Positions 50,224 through 60,183 of a stretch of DNA of 64,000 bases are shown here, piece by piece. Each line of letters begins with the position of its first letter. The first letter of the stretch is position 1. The notes beneath the pieces are model-generated. The model worked only from the letters and a program-made list of their open reading frames with translations, did no database searches and had not been told where the DNA came from. The translations under genes were made by a program, and so were the position numbers. Source of the DNA: an uncultured Bacteroidales bacterium (GTDB lineage: Bacteria; Bacteroidota; Bacteroidia; Bacteroidales; UBA932); assembly GCA_900319405.1 (NCBI GenBank), contig ONOH01000003.1, positions 1-64,000 on the forward strand. Reading direction: 5' to 3'.

Positions 50224-52505
50224 ACAGATGGATACTGGCCGGCGCGACATTGGCGATGCTGATGGCCGGATGCGGCAAAAAAACGCCGCTGTACAAGGAC
50301 GCATCCTACCCGGCCGAAGAGAGGGCCGATGACCTGATCGGAAGAATGACGGTGGAGGAGAAGCTGGGGCAGCTCCTGTGCCCCCTGGGCTGGCCGATGT
50401 ATGAAAAGGTGAACGGAGACGTGCAGATTACCGACGCCTACCGCCGCTTTATCCGGGAGCAGCACGGGGGAATGCTCTGGGGCGCCTTCCGGGCCGATCC
50501 CTGGACACGAAAAACCCTGGAGAACGGGCTGAACCCGGCCCTGGCCGTAAAGGCCTACAATGCCTTCCAGCGTTATGCCATAGACTCTACCCGCCTGGGC
50601 ATTCCCATCCTGCTGGCCGAGGAGGCACCGCACGGGCACATGGCCATCGGCACCACTGTCTTCCCCACCTCGATCGGTCTCAGCGCCAGCTGGGACACGG
50701 AACTCCTGCGGGAAGTGGGCGAGGTGATTGGCGAGGAACTGATGGCCGTGGGCGGAACCATCGGCTACGGACCGGTGATTGACCTGTCCCGCGAACCCCG
50801 CTGGTCGCGCGTGGAAGAAACCTATGGGGAAGATATGTTCCTCACCGCCCGGATGGCGGGCGCCCTGGTTAAGGGGGCCTCCTCCAGGGGGGTCATCTCC
50901 ACCCTCAAGCATTTTGTCGCCTACGGCATCCCGGAGGGCGGGCACAACGGAAGCCCCAGCCACATCGGGACAAGGGACCTGGAAGAAAACGTACTGCCCA
51001 CTTTCAAGGCGGCCATTGATGCCGGAGCCCTGAGCGTGATGACCAGCTACAACTCCATCGACGGCATCCCCACCACCTGCAACAAGGAACTTCTCACAGG
51101 CGTTCTGCGGGACCGCTGGAATTTTGAAGGCTTCGTGGTAAGCGACCTCGAGAGCATCGACGGCCTGCACACCAGCCACCGCGTGGCCAAAGACCGGCAG
51201 CAGGCCGGCGAGCTGGCCCTGAACGCCGGTGTGGACGTAGACCTGGGCGCCCACTGCTTTTCCCTCCTGAAAGAATCGGTGGAGGCCGGCCGCGTTTCCA
51301 CAGCCACCCTGGACCGGGCCGTCAAGCGCGTGCTGGTGAGAAAGTTCAAGGCCGGGCTCTTTGACAATCCCTACCTGAGCGAGGACAATGCCCGGGAGGT
51401 CCGCAGCCCGGAACACGTCGCCGTGGCGGCCCGTGCAGCCCGGGAAAGTGTCACCCTTTTGAAAAACAACGGCGTGCTGCCGCTCAAAGCCGGTACCCGG
51501 ATTGCCCTGGTGGGTCCCAATGCCCACAATATGTACAACCAGCTGGGTGACTACACCGCCCCGCAGGACCCCGCCAACATCGTCACGATGCTGGACGGGC
51601 TCCGGAACGCCGGTGCGGCGGTCACGTATGTGAAGGGCTGCGCCGTACGCGACACGCGCTCCCACAGCATCGCCGAGGCCGTGCAGGCCGCCCGCCGCAG
51701 CGACGTGGTGGTGGCCGTGGTGGGCGGGTCATCGGCCAGGGACTTCAAGACGCGCTATGTTGACACCGGAGCGGCGGTGGTGGACGAGACGCTTGTCTCC
51801 GATATGGATGCCGGTGAAGGCTTTGACCGCAGTACGCTGGACCTTCTGGGCCTGCAGCCCCGCCTCCTCGAGGAACTGAAAGCCTGCGGAAAACCGTTGG
51901 TGGTGGTCTATGTCGAAGGCCGTCCGCTGGAAAAGAACTGGGCCGCCGAAAAGGCCGACGCCCTCCTCACCCTCTGGTATCCTGGCCAGGAAGGCGGAAC
52001 GGCCCTGGCCGATGTGCTGCTGGGCCGATACAACCCCGCCGGACGCCTTTCGGTGAGCGTTCCCCGCAGCGTGGGCCAGCTTCCGGTGTACTACAACCGG
52101 AAGATGCCTTACAGCCACGACTACGTGGAAGAGTCGCAGGCCCCCCTGTATCCGTTCGGGTATGGGCTCAGTTATACCACTTTCGAGTATGCGAACCTGA
52201 GATTCCCGGGCGATTCGGTGAGCGTGGATGTCACCAACACCGGCACCCTGGCAGGGGACGAGGTGGTGCAGATTTATGTGCGGGACCTGGTGGCCTCCAC
52301 CGTCCGGCCGCGCAAGCAGCTGTGCGGTTTCCGGCGGGTTTCCATCGGCCCGGGAGAATGCGTTACCGTTACGATTCCCCTGTCGCGCAGCGCTTTCGAA
52401 CTGGTGAACGCCTCCTATGAGCGGGTGCTGGAAAGCGGAGAATTTGAAATCCAGGCGGGCGCCTCTTCGGAGGACATCCGCCAAACAATAAACGTTTCAT
52501 TATGA
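50220..52505 (+). CDS. GH3 beta-glucosidase-type lipoprotein
   Basis: 761 residues with a lipoprotein signal (MNRWILAGATLAMLMAGC). GH3 layout: an N-terminal barrel with ILLAEEAPHGHMAIGTTVFP, LSREPRWSRVEETYGED, KHFVAYGIPEGGHN, and nucleophile Asp309 in GFVVSDLESI; a C-terminal alpha/beta domain (LPLKAGTRIALVGPNAHNMY); and a fibronectin-III-like end (LYPFGYGLSYTTFEY). It removes beta-linked glucose or xylose from oligosaccharides, at the envelope. It overlaps rnr upstream and lacZ downstream by four bases each, so it is translationally coupled on both sides. Confidence 0.93.
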   Translation: MNRWILAGATLAMLMAGCGKKTPLYKDASYPAEERADDLIGRMTVEEKLGQLLCPLGWPMYEKVNGDVQITDAYRRFIREQHGGMLWGAFRADPWTRKTLENGLNPALAVKAYNAFQRYAIDSTRLGIPILLAEEAPHGHMAIGTTVFPTSIGLSASWDTELLREVGEVIGEELMAVGGTIGYGPVIDLSREPRWSRVEETYGEDMFLTARMAGALVKGASSRGVISTLKHFVAYGIPEGGHNGSPSHIGTRDLEENVLPTFKAAIDAGALSVMTSYNSIDGIPTTCNKELLTGVLRDRWNFEGFVVSDLESIDGLHTSHRVAKDRQQAGELALNAGVDVDLGAHCFSLLKESVEAGRVSTATLDRAVKRVLVRKFKAGLFDNPYLSEDNAREVRSPEHVAVAARAARESVTLLKNNGVLPLKAGTRIALVGPNAHNMYNQLGDYTAPQDPANIVTMLDGLRNAGAAVTYVKGCAVRDTRSHSIAEAVQAARRSDVVVAVVGGSSARDFKTRYVDTGAAVVDETLVSDMDAGEGFDRSTLDLLGLQPRLLEELKACGKPLVVVYVEGRPLEKNWAAEKADALLTLWYPGQEGGTALADVLLGRYNPAGRLSVSVPRSVGQLPVYYNRKMPYSHDYVEESQAPLYPFGYGLSYTTFEYANLRFPGDSVSVDVTNTGTLAGDEVVQIYVRDLVASTVRPRKQLCGFRRVSIGPGECVTVTIPLSRSAFELVNASYERVLESGEFEIQAGASSEDIRQTINVSL

Positions 52506-55447
52506 TAAGCTTCCTTGTTGCCGCCCTCCTTCCCTTCTGGCAGGACATCCAGACCACTTCCGTCAATGCCGATACGCGCCGCACGGAGGTGGTGTACTTC
52601 GCCTCCCGCTCCGACGCCCTTTCCAAGGGCTTTCGGGAAAGCGAGAACTACCTGAGCCTGAACGGGGAATGGGATTTCCGCTATTATGACAATATTCTGG
52701 AGGCCGAAAATGCCCCCGCTTCCTGGGACAAAATCCAGGTTCCGGGAAACTGGGAGGTTCAGGGCTTCGGGACCCCCATCTACGTGAACCATCCGTACGA
52801 GTTCTGCCCCCGCCCCACGCAACCGGTTGCGGGAGACCTCCCCCAGGAAATCCCCGGCGCCTGGTACCGTCGCAGCTTCACGTTTCCGGAAAGCTGGAAA
52901 GGGCGCGAGGTGTACCTGAACCTTTGCGGCAGCAAAAGCGGCACCTACGTTTATGTAAACGGCCGGCTGGCGGGTTACAGCGAGGATTCCAAGAACCTGG
53001 CCCGCTTCCGCATCACGGAATTCCTCCGGGCCGGTGAAAACACCCTGGACCTTCGGATTTTCCGCTACTCACAGGGCACTTTCCTGGAGTGCCAGGATTT
53101 CTGGCGCATCTCCGGGCTGGAGCGGGACGTCTACCTTTCCAGCGAGAAAAAACACAGCGCCTTCGACTTCAGCGTGGTGTCCACCCTTAGCGAAGACCTG
53201 GGCACCGGCGTTTTCCGGCTGCAGCTGCGCGCATCGGCCCCGGTGGAGGCGGCTTACGAGCTCATCGACAGGGACGGGAACACCCTGGCCGACGCATCCT
53301 TCAGCTTCAACGGCAGCCGCACCACGGTCACCGACAGCCTTCCCGGCGTGCGTCCCTGGAGCGCCGAAAGCCCCGAACTCTACACCCTCCTCCTGAAAGT
53401 GAACGGGGAGTACACCCGCTTCCCGGTGGGCTTCCGCCGGCTGGAAATCCGGAAAGAGGACGGCGTGAGCCTGTTTCTGGTGAACGGGCAGCCGGTGAAA
53501 TTCAAAGGCGTGAACCTCCACGAGCACAATCCCTACACGGGCCATTACGTGACCCGGGAGAACATTCTGGAAGACCTCCTTCTGATGAAACAGGCCAACA
53601 TCAATGCCGTCCGCACCTGCCACTATCCCCAGCCACGGGAGTTCTATGAACTCTGCGACTCGCTGGGCTTCTACGTCTATGACGAGGCCAACATCGAATC
53701 GCACGGAATGGGTTACAAGCCGGAGCGCACCCTGGGAAACAAGCCGGAGTGGTATGCCAAGCACCTGGACCGCATCCTGAATATGTACTACCGCACGGCC
53801 AACTACCCCTGCGTGACCCTGCTGTCGCTGGGAAACGAGGCTGGAAACGGGGTCAATTTCTACAATGCCTACCGGGAACTCAAGGCCCTGGAAGAGAGGG
53901 GACAGAACCGTCCCGTGGTGTATGAGAGGGCCGAGTATGACTGGAACACGGACCTCATCGTCCCCCAGTATCCCGGGGCCGAATGGTTCCGCCGGATGGG
54001 CGAGACGTTCACCGAGCGTCCGGTATGCCCCTCCGAATACAGCCACGCGATGGGCAATTCCAACGGTTCGCTGGACTGGCAGTGGGAGCAGATTTACGCC
54101 TACAAACAGCTTCAGGGCGCCTTTATCTGGGACTGGGTGGACCAGGGCCTGTACGACCGGGAACGCGGATGGACCTACGGCGGAGACTATGGCGTCAACG
54201 CTCCCTCCGACGACAACTTCTGCTGCAACGGCATCGTGAATCCGGACCGGGAACCGCATCCCGCCTTCTATGAAGTGAAACACGTTTACCAGAATGTCTC
54301 CGTGACACCGGTGGATAGTCTGGAAGGTGTTTTCTCCGTCTTCAACCGCCACTATTTCACAGACCTGGGGAAGTACAAGCTCCGCTACTGGGTGGAACGG
54401 GATGGCAAGCGCCCTTTCTGGTGGCTGCGCCGGAGCCTCCGTTTCCGGACCGCCCCCCAGACGGCCGAAACGTTCCGTGTCAAGCTTCCCCGGATGAAGC
54501 GTCCCGGAGAATACCGCATCTTCTTCGAGGTGCTGGAAGGCTCTTCCGTAGTGGCCTGCGACGAATACCTTCTCAAAGACTGCTCCGTTCCCAAAACCAT
54601 CCGGGCCAGGGGGGAACTCAGCTACACCGAGGGGGACACCCGCATCGTGGTGCGCGGAAAGAAAGTGGAGCTGGTCTTTGACAAGACCACCGGCTGCGTC
54701 GTTTCCTGGCAGGTGAAAGGGGCCGATGCCGTGCTGCCCGGCTTCGGGGTGCAGCCCAACTTCTGGCGCTCCCCCACCGACAACGACTACGGCAACCGCG
54801 CGCCCCGGCGCCTGGAAGAGTTCCGCACGCTGCAAAAGCCCGCCGCCGTGCGGGCCGCCGCCGGAGCCGACGGCACCGTGGTCATCACGGTCAGGGGAAG
54901 CGGTGTGCGCGCCGAGGAGAACTGGACCGTCTTCCCCGACGGCACCCTCCGGGTGGAGGTGACCACCGCCCCTTCCGGGGATACGGAAATTCCCCGCCTG
55001 GGCCTTCGTTTCCACGTGGCCGATGACGCTTTCTCCTACTTCGGCAAGGGTCCGGTGGAGAACTACTGGGACCGCTCCAGCGGCGCCTCCAAGCGCATTT
55101 GGAAGGCATCGGCCCGGGAAGAATATTTCCCCTATGTGCGTCCGCAGGAGACGGGACACCACATCGGCACCTCGTGGCTGAAGATCGGGAAACTCACCGT
55201 CCGGAGCACGGAAGAATTCGAGTTCAACGCACTCCGCCAGACGGTGGAAGACCTGGACGGCGGTCTTACCAAGAGCCAAACCCATATTTCAGACGTGCCG
55301 GAGCGCGATTTCACCGAAGTCTGCATAGACTACCGGATGACCGGCGTGGGCGGATACGACAGCTGGGGTTCCCGTCCCGAAAAAGCCAGAAGCCTGTGGG
55401 CCGATCAATCCTACACCTATTGTTTTATTCTGAACTATGAAAAGTAA
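52502..55447 (+). CDS. lacZ: GH2 beta-galactosidase (LacZ type)
   Basis: 981 residues. It begins MISFLVAALLPFWQD, a possible signal sequence. Jelly-roll sugar-binding domain (NGEWDFRYYDN, VPGNWEVQGFGTPIYVNHPY), immunoglobulin-like domains, and a barrel with acid/base Glu446 in SLGNEAGNG and nucleophile Glu512 in CPSEYSHAMGN follow. The C-terminal LacZ small-chain domain is present (FWRSPTDNDYGNRAP, GKGPVENYWDRSSGAS). It hydrolyses terminal beta-galactosides; N-glycan antennae are a plausible target given the mannosidases. Four-base overlap with GH3 and eleven-base overlap with the patatin gene. Confidence 0.93.
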   Translation: MISFLVAALLPFWQDIQTTSVNADTRRTEVVYFASRSDALSKGFRESENYLSLNGEWDFRYYDNILEAENAPASWDKIQVPGNWEVQGFGTPIYVNHPYEFCPRPTQPVAGDLPQEIPGAWYRRSFTFPESWKGREVYLNLCGSKSGTYVYVNGRLAGYSEDSKNLARFRITEFLRAGENTLDLRIFRYSQGTFLECQDFWRISGLERDVYLSSEKKHSAFDFSVVSTLSEDLGTGVFRLQLRASAPVEAAYELIDRDGNTLADASFSFNGSRTTVTDSLPGVRPWSAESPELYTLLLKVNGEYTRFPVGFRRLEIRKEDGVSLFLVNGQPVKFKGVNLHEHNPYTGHYVTRENILEDLLLMKQANINAVRTCHYPQPREFYELCDSLGFYVYDEANIESHGMGYKPERTLGNKPEWYAKHLDRILNMYYRTANYPCVTLLSLGNEAGNGVNFYNAYRELKALEERGQNRPVVYERAEYDWNTDLIVPQYPGAEWFRRMGETFTERPVCPSEYSHAMGNSNGSLDWQWEQIYAYKQLQGAFIWDWVDQGLYDRERGWTYGGDYGVNAPSDDNFCCNGIVNPDREPHPAFYEVKHVYQNVSVTPVDSLEGVFSVFNRHYFTDLGKYKLRYWVERDGKRPFWWLRRSLRFRTAPQTAETFRVKLPRMKRPGEYRIFFEVLEGSSVVACDEYLLKDCSVPKTIRARGELSYTEGDTRIVVRGKKVELVFDKTTGCVVSWQVKGADAVLPGFGVQPNFWRSPTDNDYGNRAPRRLEEFRTLQKPAAVRAAAGADGTVVITVRGSGVRAEENWTVFPDGTLRVEVTTAPSGDTEIPRLGLRFHVADDAFSYFGKGPVENYWDRSSGASKRIWKASAREEYFPYVRPQETGHHIGTSWLKIGKLTVRSTEEFEFNALRQTVEDLDGGLTKSQTHISDVPERDFTEVCIDYRMTGVGGYDSWGSRPEKARSLWADQSYTYCFILNYEK

Positions 55448-56348
55448 AAATGTAGCCCTGGTCCTTTCCAGCGGCGGTCCACGGGGATTCGCCTACATCG
55501 GCGCCATCGAGGAACTGCTCGATCGCGGATACAAGATCAGCTCCATCGCCGGAGTCAGCGCCGGTTCGCTGATTGGCGGCATCTACGCCGCAGGCGGACT
55601 GGACGCCTTCAAGGAATGGCTTTTCGGCCTGGATCCGATGGACGTGGTTACCCTGATGGATTTCTCCCTGAGCCGCAACTATCTGGTCAAGGGAGAGAAG
55701 GTAATCCGGACCATCAAAAAAAGGGTGCCGGAAGTCAATATCGAAGACCTTCCCATTCCGTTCACGGCCATTGCCACCGACCTTTTCACCGGAGAGGAAG
55801 TGATTTTCCGTGAGGGGCCGCTGTTCGAGGCCATCCGCGCTTCCATTTCCATACCCTCCATGTTCAAGCCGGCCGAATACAGAGGCCGTACGCTGGTGGA
55901 CGGCGGAATTGTAAACACCTTCCCCCTCAACCGCGTGCAGCGCACTCCCGGAGACATTCTGGTAGGATTCAACGTGAACCAGATTGACATCTCCGCCGTC
56001 CAGGAGTTCCTGGACAACCGCGCCGCCATCAACAAAAAAAAGACCGACGGCAACCTTCTCGGGCGCATCCAGGCCTCCATCCAGGAGCTCCGCCTGATCG
56101 CCGACGGACGTGATGAGCATCTTCCGGTATCGGCCAATGAAAATTACTTCAAGATTCTCCAGCGCAGCTTTGGCATCATGAACGGCGCCCTGGCCCGGAT
56201 GGGGATTGACCTTACTCCGCCGGACATTCTGGTGGACCTCCCTTTTGACACTTACCACGGCGTATACGGCTATTCGCACGCGCAGGAAATCGCCCAAATC
56301 GGGCGCAATCTTATGGCAGAGGCCCTGAACCGATACGAAAATGCCTAG
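55437..56348 (+). CDS. Patatin-like phospholipase (RssA/YlbK type)
   Basis: 303 residues without a signal peptide. The patatin catalytic dyad is visible: glycine-rich SSGGPRGFAYIGAIEEL at 11-27, nucleophile Ser41 in GVSAGS, and Asp155 in LVDGGIVNTFPL. It hydrolyses acyl esters of membrane lipids in the cytosol. It starts inside the end of lacZ (overlap 11 bases) and ends overlapping the LacI-type gene, so it is embedded in the sugar operon although its role there is unclear. Confidence 0.92.
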   Translation: MKSKNVALVLSSGGPRGFAYIGAIEELLDRGYKISSIAGVSAGSLIGGIYAAGGLDAFKEWLFGLDPMDVVTLMDFSLSRNYLVKGEKVIRTIKKRVPEVNIEDLPIPFTAIATDLFTGEEVIFREGPLFEAIRASISIPSMFKPAEYRGRTLVDGGIVNTFPLNRVQRTPGDILVGFNVNQIDISAVQEFLDNRAAINKKKTDGNLLGRIQASIQELRLIADGRDEHLPVSANENYFKILQRSFGIMNGALARMGIDLTPPDILVDLPFDTYHGVYGYSHAQEIAQIGRNLMAEALNRYENA

Positions 56349-56883
56349 AACCATCACCATCAAGGATATTGCCAAAGAAGCCGGTGTCTCCGTAGCGCTG
56401 GTCTCCTTCGTGATGAACAATCGCCTGGAGGCCGACGGCAAACCCAAGTACCGTGTGGGCGAAAGTACCCGGGAGCATATCCTGGAGGTAGCCCGGCGGA
56501 TGAATTACCGTCCGGTGGCCAGAGTGCTCCGACGGCAGATGCGGAGCGTAGTGGTGGGAGTGATCCTGCCGGATGCCTCGGATCCGTATTACGGACAGTT
56601 TGCCTCCCGGCTGGAAAGGCTCACCCTGCCGGAGGGATGTACGCTGCTGTTTGCCTACTCGCAGCAGGACCCGGTGCGATTCGAGCGCCTTTCCGACCTG
56701 TTTCTCACGCAGAAGGCCGATGCCCTGGTGGTGGTCCCCATCCCCGAAGATAAGGAGGGGCTCGAGGAAATCCGCAGGTCGGGACTTCCCTGCGTGGTGC
56801 CGGTCCGGGAAGATGATCCGCTATCGGCCGCGGCCGAATGTGCCAGCCGTCTTCTGAGACTCCTGCAAGAACAAAATCTTTAG
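56341..56883 (+). CDS. Half-length LacI-type regulator
   Basis: 180 residues: a complete LacI helix-turn-helix (TITIKDIAKEAGVSVALVSF, VMNNRLEADGKPKYRVGEST), the hinge (ILEVARRMNYRPVARVLRRQ), and then only the first lobe of the sugar-binding domain (VVVGVILPDASDPYYGQFAS, LTQKADALVVVPIPEDKEGL). Normal LacI proteins have about 330-340 residues, so the second lobe is absent. No leftover of it is seen before the GH130 gene, which begins three bases later. It overlaps the patatin gene by eight bases. It may bind DNA without a normal sugar switch, or act as a partner of another LacI. Confidence 0.88.
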   Translation: MPRTITIKDIAKEAGVSVALVSFVMNNRLEADGKPKYRVGESTREHILEVARRMNYRPVARVLRRQMRSVVVGVILPDASDPYYGQFASRLERLTLPEGCTLLFAYSQQDPVRFERLSDLFLTQKADALVVVPIPEDKEGLEEIRRSGLPCVVPVREDDPLSAAAECASRLLRLLQEQNL

Positions 56884-56886
56884 TAT

Positions 56887-57891
56887 ATGGATATGAATAC
56901 TCTGAAAATCGTAGCCCCCGTGCTACCCAACCTCCCCTGGGAAGACCGGCCGTCCGGATGCGCCGCTCCCCTCTGGCGCTACTCCAAGAATCCGGTGATT
57001 CCCCGGGACCTGCTGCCGGACTCCAACAGCATTTTCAACAGTGCCGTCGTGCCCTTCAAGGACGGATTTGCCGGTGTTTTCCGCTGTGACGACACCAACC
57101 GCCGGATGGCCCTCCACGTGGGTTTTTCCAAGGATGGAATCCACTGGGACATCAAAACGGAGGTGCTCCGCTTCACCGGGGCCGACCCGGAAGTGGCCGA
57201 ATGGGTCTATGGCTACGACCCTCGCGTGACCCTTCTGGACGGCAAATACTGGGTGAGCTGGTGCAACGGCTACCACGGCCCCACCATCGGCCTGGCGTGG
57301 ACGGAGGATTTCGAGACCTTCCACCAGGTGGAAAACGCCTTCCTCCCCTACAACCGCAACGGTGTGCTGTTCCCGCGTAAAATAGGCGGCCGCTACGCCA
57401 TGCTTTCCCGTCCTTCCGATACGGGCCACACCGCTTTCGGCGACATCTTCTACAGCGAATCTCCCGATATGGAGTTCTGGGGACACCACAGGCACGTGAT
57501 GGCGCCCGCCGCATTTGAGGTAAGCGCCTGGCAGTGTATGAAGATTGGCGCCGGTCCCATCCCCATCGAGACTTCCGAAGGATGGCTCCTGCTGTACCAC
57601 GGCGTGCTGCGCAGCTGCAACGGCTATGTCTATAGCTTCGGCAGCGCCCTGCTGGATCTGGACCAGCCCTGGAAAGTCCTCTCCCGCAGCGGTCCCTACC
57701 TCCTGTCCCCCCAGACCCCGTACGAGTGTATGGGAGACGTTCCCAACGTAGCCTTCCCCTGCGCTGCCCTCACCGACAGTGCCACCGGCCGCATCGCCGT
57801 CTATTACGGCTGTGCCGACACCGTCACCGGCCTCGCCTTCGGCTACATCCCCGAAATCGTGGACTGGACCAAAAAGCACAGCATTTTGTAG
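56887..57891 (+). CDS. GH130 beta-mannoside phosphorylase
   Basis: 334 residues, five-bladed propeller pattern typical of GH130: [30 protein letters not shown], the catalytic Asp111 in [32 protein letters not shown] then PSDTGH, and [20 protein letters not shown]. These cytosolic enzymes phosphorolyse beta-1,4-mannosyl-glucose, beta-mannobiose or Man-beta-GlcNAc, giving mannose 1-phosphate. With the alpha-mannosidases around it, an N-glycan core substrate such as Man-GlcNAc is reasonable but not proven. It lies three bases after the LacI-type gene and 15 bp before GH92. Confidence 0.93.
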   Translation: MDMNTLKIVAPVLPNLPWEDRPSGCAAPLWRYSKNPVIPRDLLPDSNSIFNSAVVPFKDGFAGVFRCDDTNRRMALHVGFSKDGIHWDIKTEVLRFTGADPEVAEWVYGYDPRVTLLDGKYWVSWCNGYHGPTIGLAWTEDFETFHQVENAFLPYNRNGVLFPRKIGGRYAMLSRPSDTGHTAFGDIFYSESPDMEFWGHHRHVMAPAAFEVSAWQCMKIGAGPIPIETSEGWLLLYHGVLRSCNGYVYSFGSALLDLDQPWKVLSRSGPYLLSPQTPYECMGDVPNVAFPCAALTDSATGRIAVYYGCADTVTGLAFGYIPEIVDWTKKHSIL

Positions 57892-57906
57892 AAACGACCC
57901 CGCTGT

Positions 57907-60120
57907 ATGAAAAGAATCGTCGTATTTGCTGCGCTGCTCCTGCTGGCCGTAGGGCTCAGGGCGCAGACCGAGTGGGTGAACCCGTTTATCGGCACTTCCA
58001 ATTTCGGTGCCTGCAATCCCGGAGCGGTGCTGCCCAATGGAATGATGAGCGTAACGCCCTTCAATGTGATGGGCTCGCAGTTGAACACCTGGGACAAGGA
58101 CAGCCGATGGTGGAGCACCCCCTATGTAGCGGAGAACAGCTTCTTCACCGGTTATGCGCACGTGAACCTCTCCGGAGTGGGTTGTCCCGAGCTGGGGAGC
58201 CTTCTGACGATGCCCACCACCGGACCGCTCCAGGTAGATTACCACCTTTACGGCAGCGAGTACAAGGACGAGGAAGCACATCCCGGATACTACAGCGTAC
58301 AACTTCTGAACGGCGTATTTTCGGAAGCCACGGCAACAACCCGCACTTCCCTGGAGCGTTATACCTTCCCGGCCGGTGAGGGCAACATCCTCCTGAACCT
58401 GGGAGAAGGCCTTACCAACGAAAGCGGCGCCACCGTGCGACGCGTTTCCGATACCGAGGTGGAAGGCTCCAAACTGATGGGAACCTTCTGTTACAACCGA
58501 AATGCCGTTTTCCCGATTTACTTCGTACTGCGGGTAAGCAAGGCTCCCTCCAGCGCCGGTTACTGGAAAAAACAGCGTCCTATGACCGCCGAAGCCGCCT
58601 GGGACTCCGATGCCGGCAAGTATAAACTGTACCGGAATTACGCCCGCGAGATGAGCGGAGACGATATCGGCTGCTGGTTCCATTACGACAACTTGCAGGA
58701 AGGGGAGCAGATTCTGGTGCAGATGGGCGTCTCTTTCGTGAGCATCCAGAACGCCCGCGAGAACCTGGACGCCGAGCAGCAGGGCTTCCAATTCGAGGCG
58801 GTCCGCGCCAAGGCCGATGCCACCTGGCAGCAGCACCTGGGCCGCATCTGCGTGGAAGGCGGAACCGACGACCAGAAGACCATCTTCTACACGGCCCTCT
58901 ACCATACGCTTCTGCATCCCAATGTGCTCAACGACGTCAACGGCGAGTATCCGCTGATGGAATCCGGTGCCGGCGTGGGCCGGGTGGAGCCGGGACGAAC
59001 CCGCTACACCGTCTTTTCCCTTTGGGACACCTACCGCAACCTGCACCAGCTGATGACCCTGCTCTGGCCCGAGAAGCAGACGGACATGGTGCGCTCGATG
59101 ATAGACCAGTACCGCGAATGGGGCTGGATGCCCAAGTGGGAACTCTTCGGCAGGGAAACCTGGACGATGGAGGGAGACCCCGCCATCTGCGTCATTGCCG
59201 ACACCTGGCTCCGCGGCCTGCGGGACTTCGACATCGAAACCGCCTACGCAGCCTTCCTGAAGAGTGCCGATACCCCCGGCGCCGACAACCGGATGCGTCC
59301 GGACAACGATCCCTATGTGGTGGACGGCTACATTCCGCTGGGGTATTTTGCCGGAGACTTTTCCGGGGACAACTCCGTTTCCCACGCCCTGGAGTATTAC
59401 GTGGCCGATTATGCCCTCTCCCGCCTGGCTGCCGACCTGGGCCGTTCCGATGACGCCGCCCGTTTCTATCGGCGTTCCCTGGGTTACAAGAACTACTACA
59501 GCGCCCAGTACAAATGCCTTCGGCCCATCAATCCTGACGGCACCTTCCTCACCCCCTTCAACCCCGAGGACGGGGCCGATTTCTCCAACGCCCCCGGCTT
59601 CCACGAGGGAAGCGCCTGGAACTACAGTTTCGCCGTACCACACGACGTGACCGGCTATGCCAAGCTGATGGGCGGCCAGAAAGCCTTCATCGACAACCTC
59701 CAGCACGTGTTTGATGAGGGGCTGTACGACCCCGCCAACGAGCCGGACATCGTCTATCCCTACCTGTTCAGCCGCTTCAAGGGAGAGGAAAAACGCACCT
59801 GGACCGCCGTGGAGAACATCCTGGCCCGGCATTATAAGAACGCCCCCGACGGCATTCCCGGCAATGACGACACCGGCACGATGAGCGCCTGGGCCGTATT
59901 CTCGATGCTGGGCTTCTACCCCGACTGCCCCGGAGAGCCGTACTTCACCCTTACGCGCCCCAGCTTTTCCAAGGCTGTGATTTCTCTGCCCGGAGGCGCA
60001 GAACTGGTGGTGAGCCGGTCATCGGCCCAGTCCGCCCGCGCGTTGGTGGACGGCCGCAACAAAGGCTTTCGCCTGTCCCACCGGGACCTTATCTCCACCA
60101 AGGCCATCCGCTGGAAATAG
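57907..60120 (+). CDS. GH92 alpha-mannosidase (exported)
   Basis: 737 residues with a signal peptide (MKRIVVFAALLLLAVGLRAQ). GH92 markers: WVNPFIGTSNFGACNPGAVL, HVNLSGVGCPELGSLL, YTVFSLWDTYRNLHQLMTLL, PKWELFGRETWTMEGDPA, GNDDTGTMSAWAVFSMLGFY and PDCPGEPYFTLTRPSFSKA. It is a calcium-dependent exo-alpha-mannosidase acting on alpha-1,2 or related mannose links of N-glycans or yeast mannan in the periplasm. It is the last gene of the operon, converging on GH125. Confidence 0.94.
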   Translation: MKRIVVFAALLLLAVGLRAQTEWVNPFIGTSNFGACNPGAVLPNGMMSVTPFNVMGSQLNTWDKDSRWWSTPYVAENSFFTGYAHVNLSGVGCPELGSLLTMPTTGPLQVDYHLYGSEYKDEEAHPGYYSVQLLNGVFSEATATTRTSLERYTFPAGEGNILLNLGEGLTNESGATVRRVSDTEVEGSKLMGTFCYNRNAVFPIYFVLRVSKAPSSAGYWKKQRPMTAEAAWDSDAGKYKLYRNYAREMSGDDIGCWFHYDNLQEGEQILVQMGVSFVSIQNARENLDAEQQGFQFEAVRAKADATWQQHLGRICVEGGTDDQKTIFYTALYHTLLHPNVLNDVNGEYPLMESGAGVGRVEPGRTRYTVFSLWDTYRNLHQLMTLLWPEKQTDMVRSMIDQYREWGWMPKWELFGRETWTMEGDPAICVIADTWLRGLRDFDIETAYAAFLKSADTPGADNRMRPDNDPYVVDGYIPLGYFAGDFSGDNSVSHALEYYVADYALSRLAADLGRSDDAARFYRRSLGYKNYYSAQYKCLRPINPDGTFLTPFNPEDGADFSNAPGFHEGSAWNYSFAVPHDVTGYAKLMGGQKAFIDNLQHVFDEGLYDPANEPDIVYPYLFSRFKGEEKRTWTAVENILARHYKNAPDGIPGNDDTGTMSAWAVFSMLGFYPDCPGEPYFTLTRPSFSKAVISLPGGAELVVSRSSAQSARALVDGRNKGFRLSHRDLISTKAIRWK

Positions 60121-60183
60121 CACGCAGGCCTTTGTGTGCCGCGGAAAGGGGAACAGGCGCATCCCCTTCCGGCGCAAGTTTCA

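Noticed and set aside
56923-59832. Open frame of 969 codons on the minus strand across GH130 and GH92
   Set aside because: Antisense shadow caused by high GC; it crosses two well-supported genes and has no family match.
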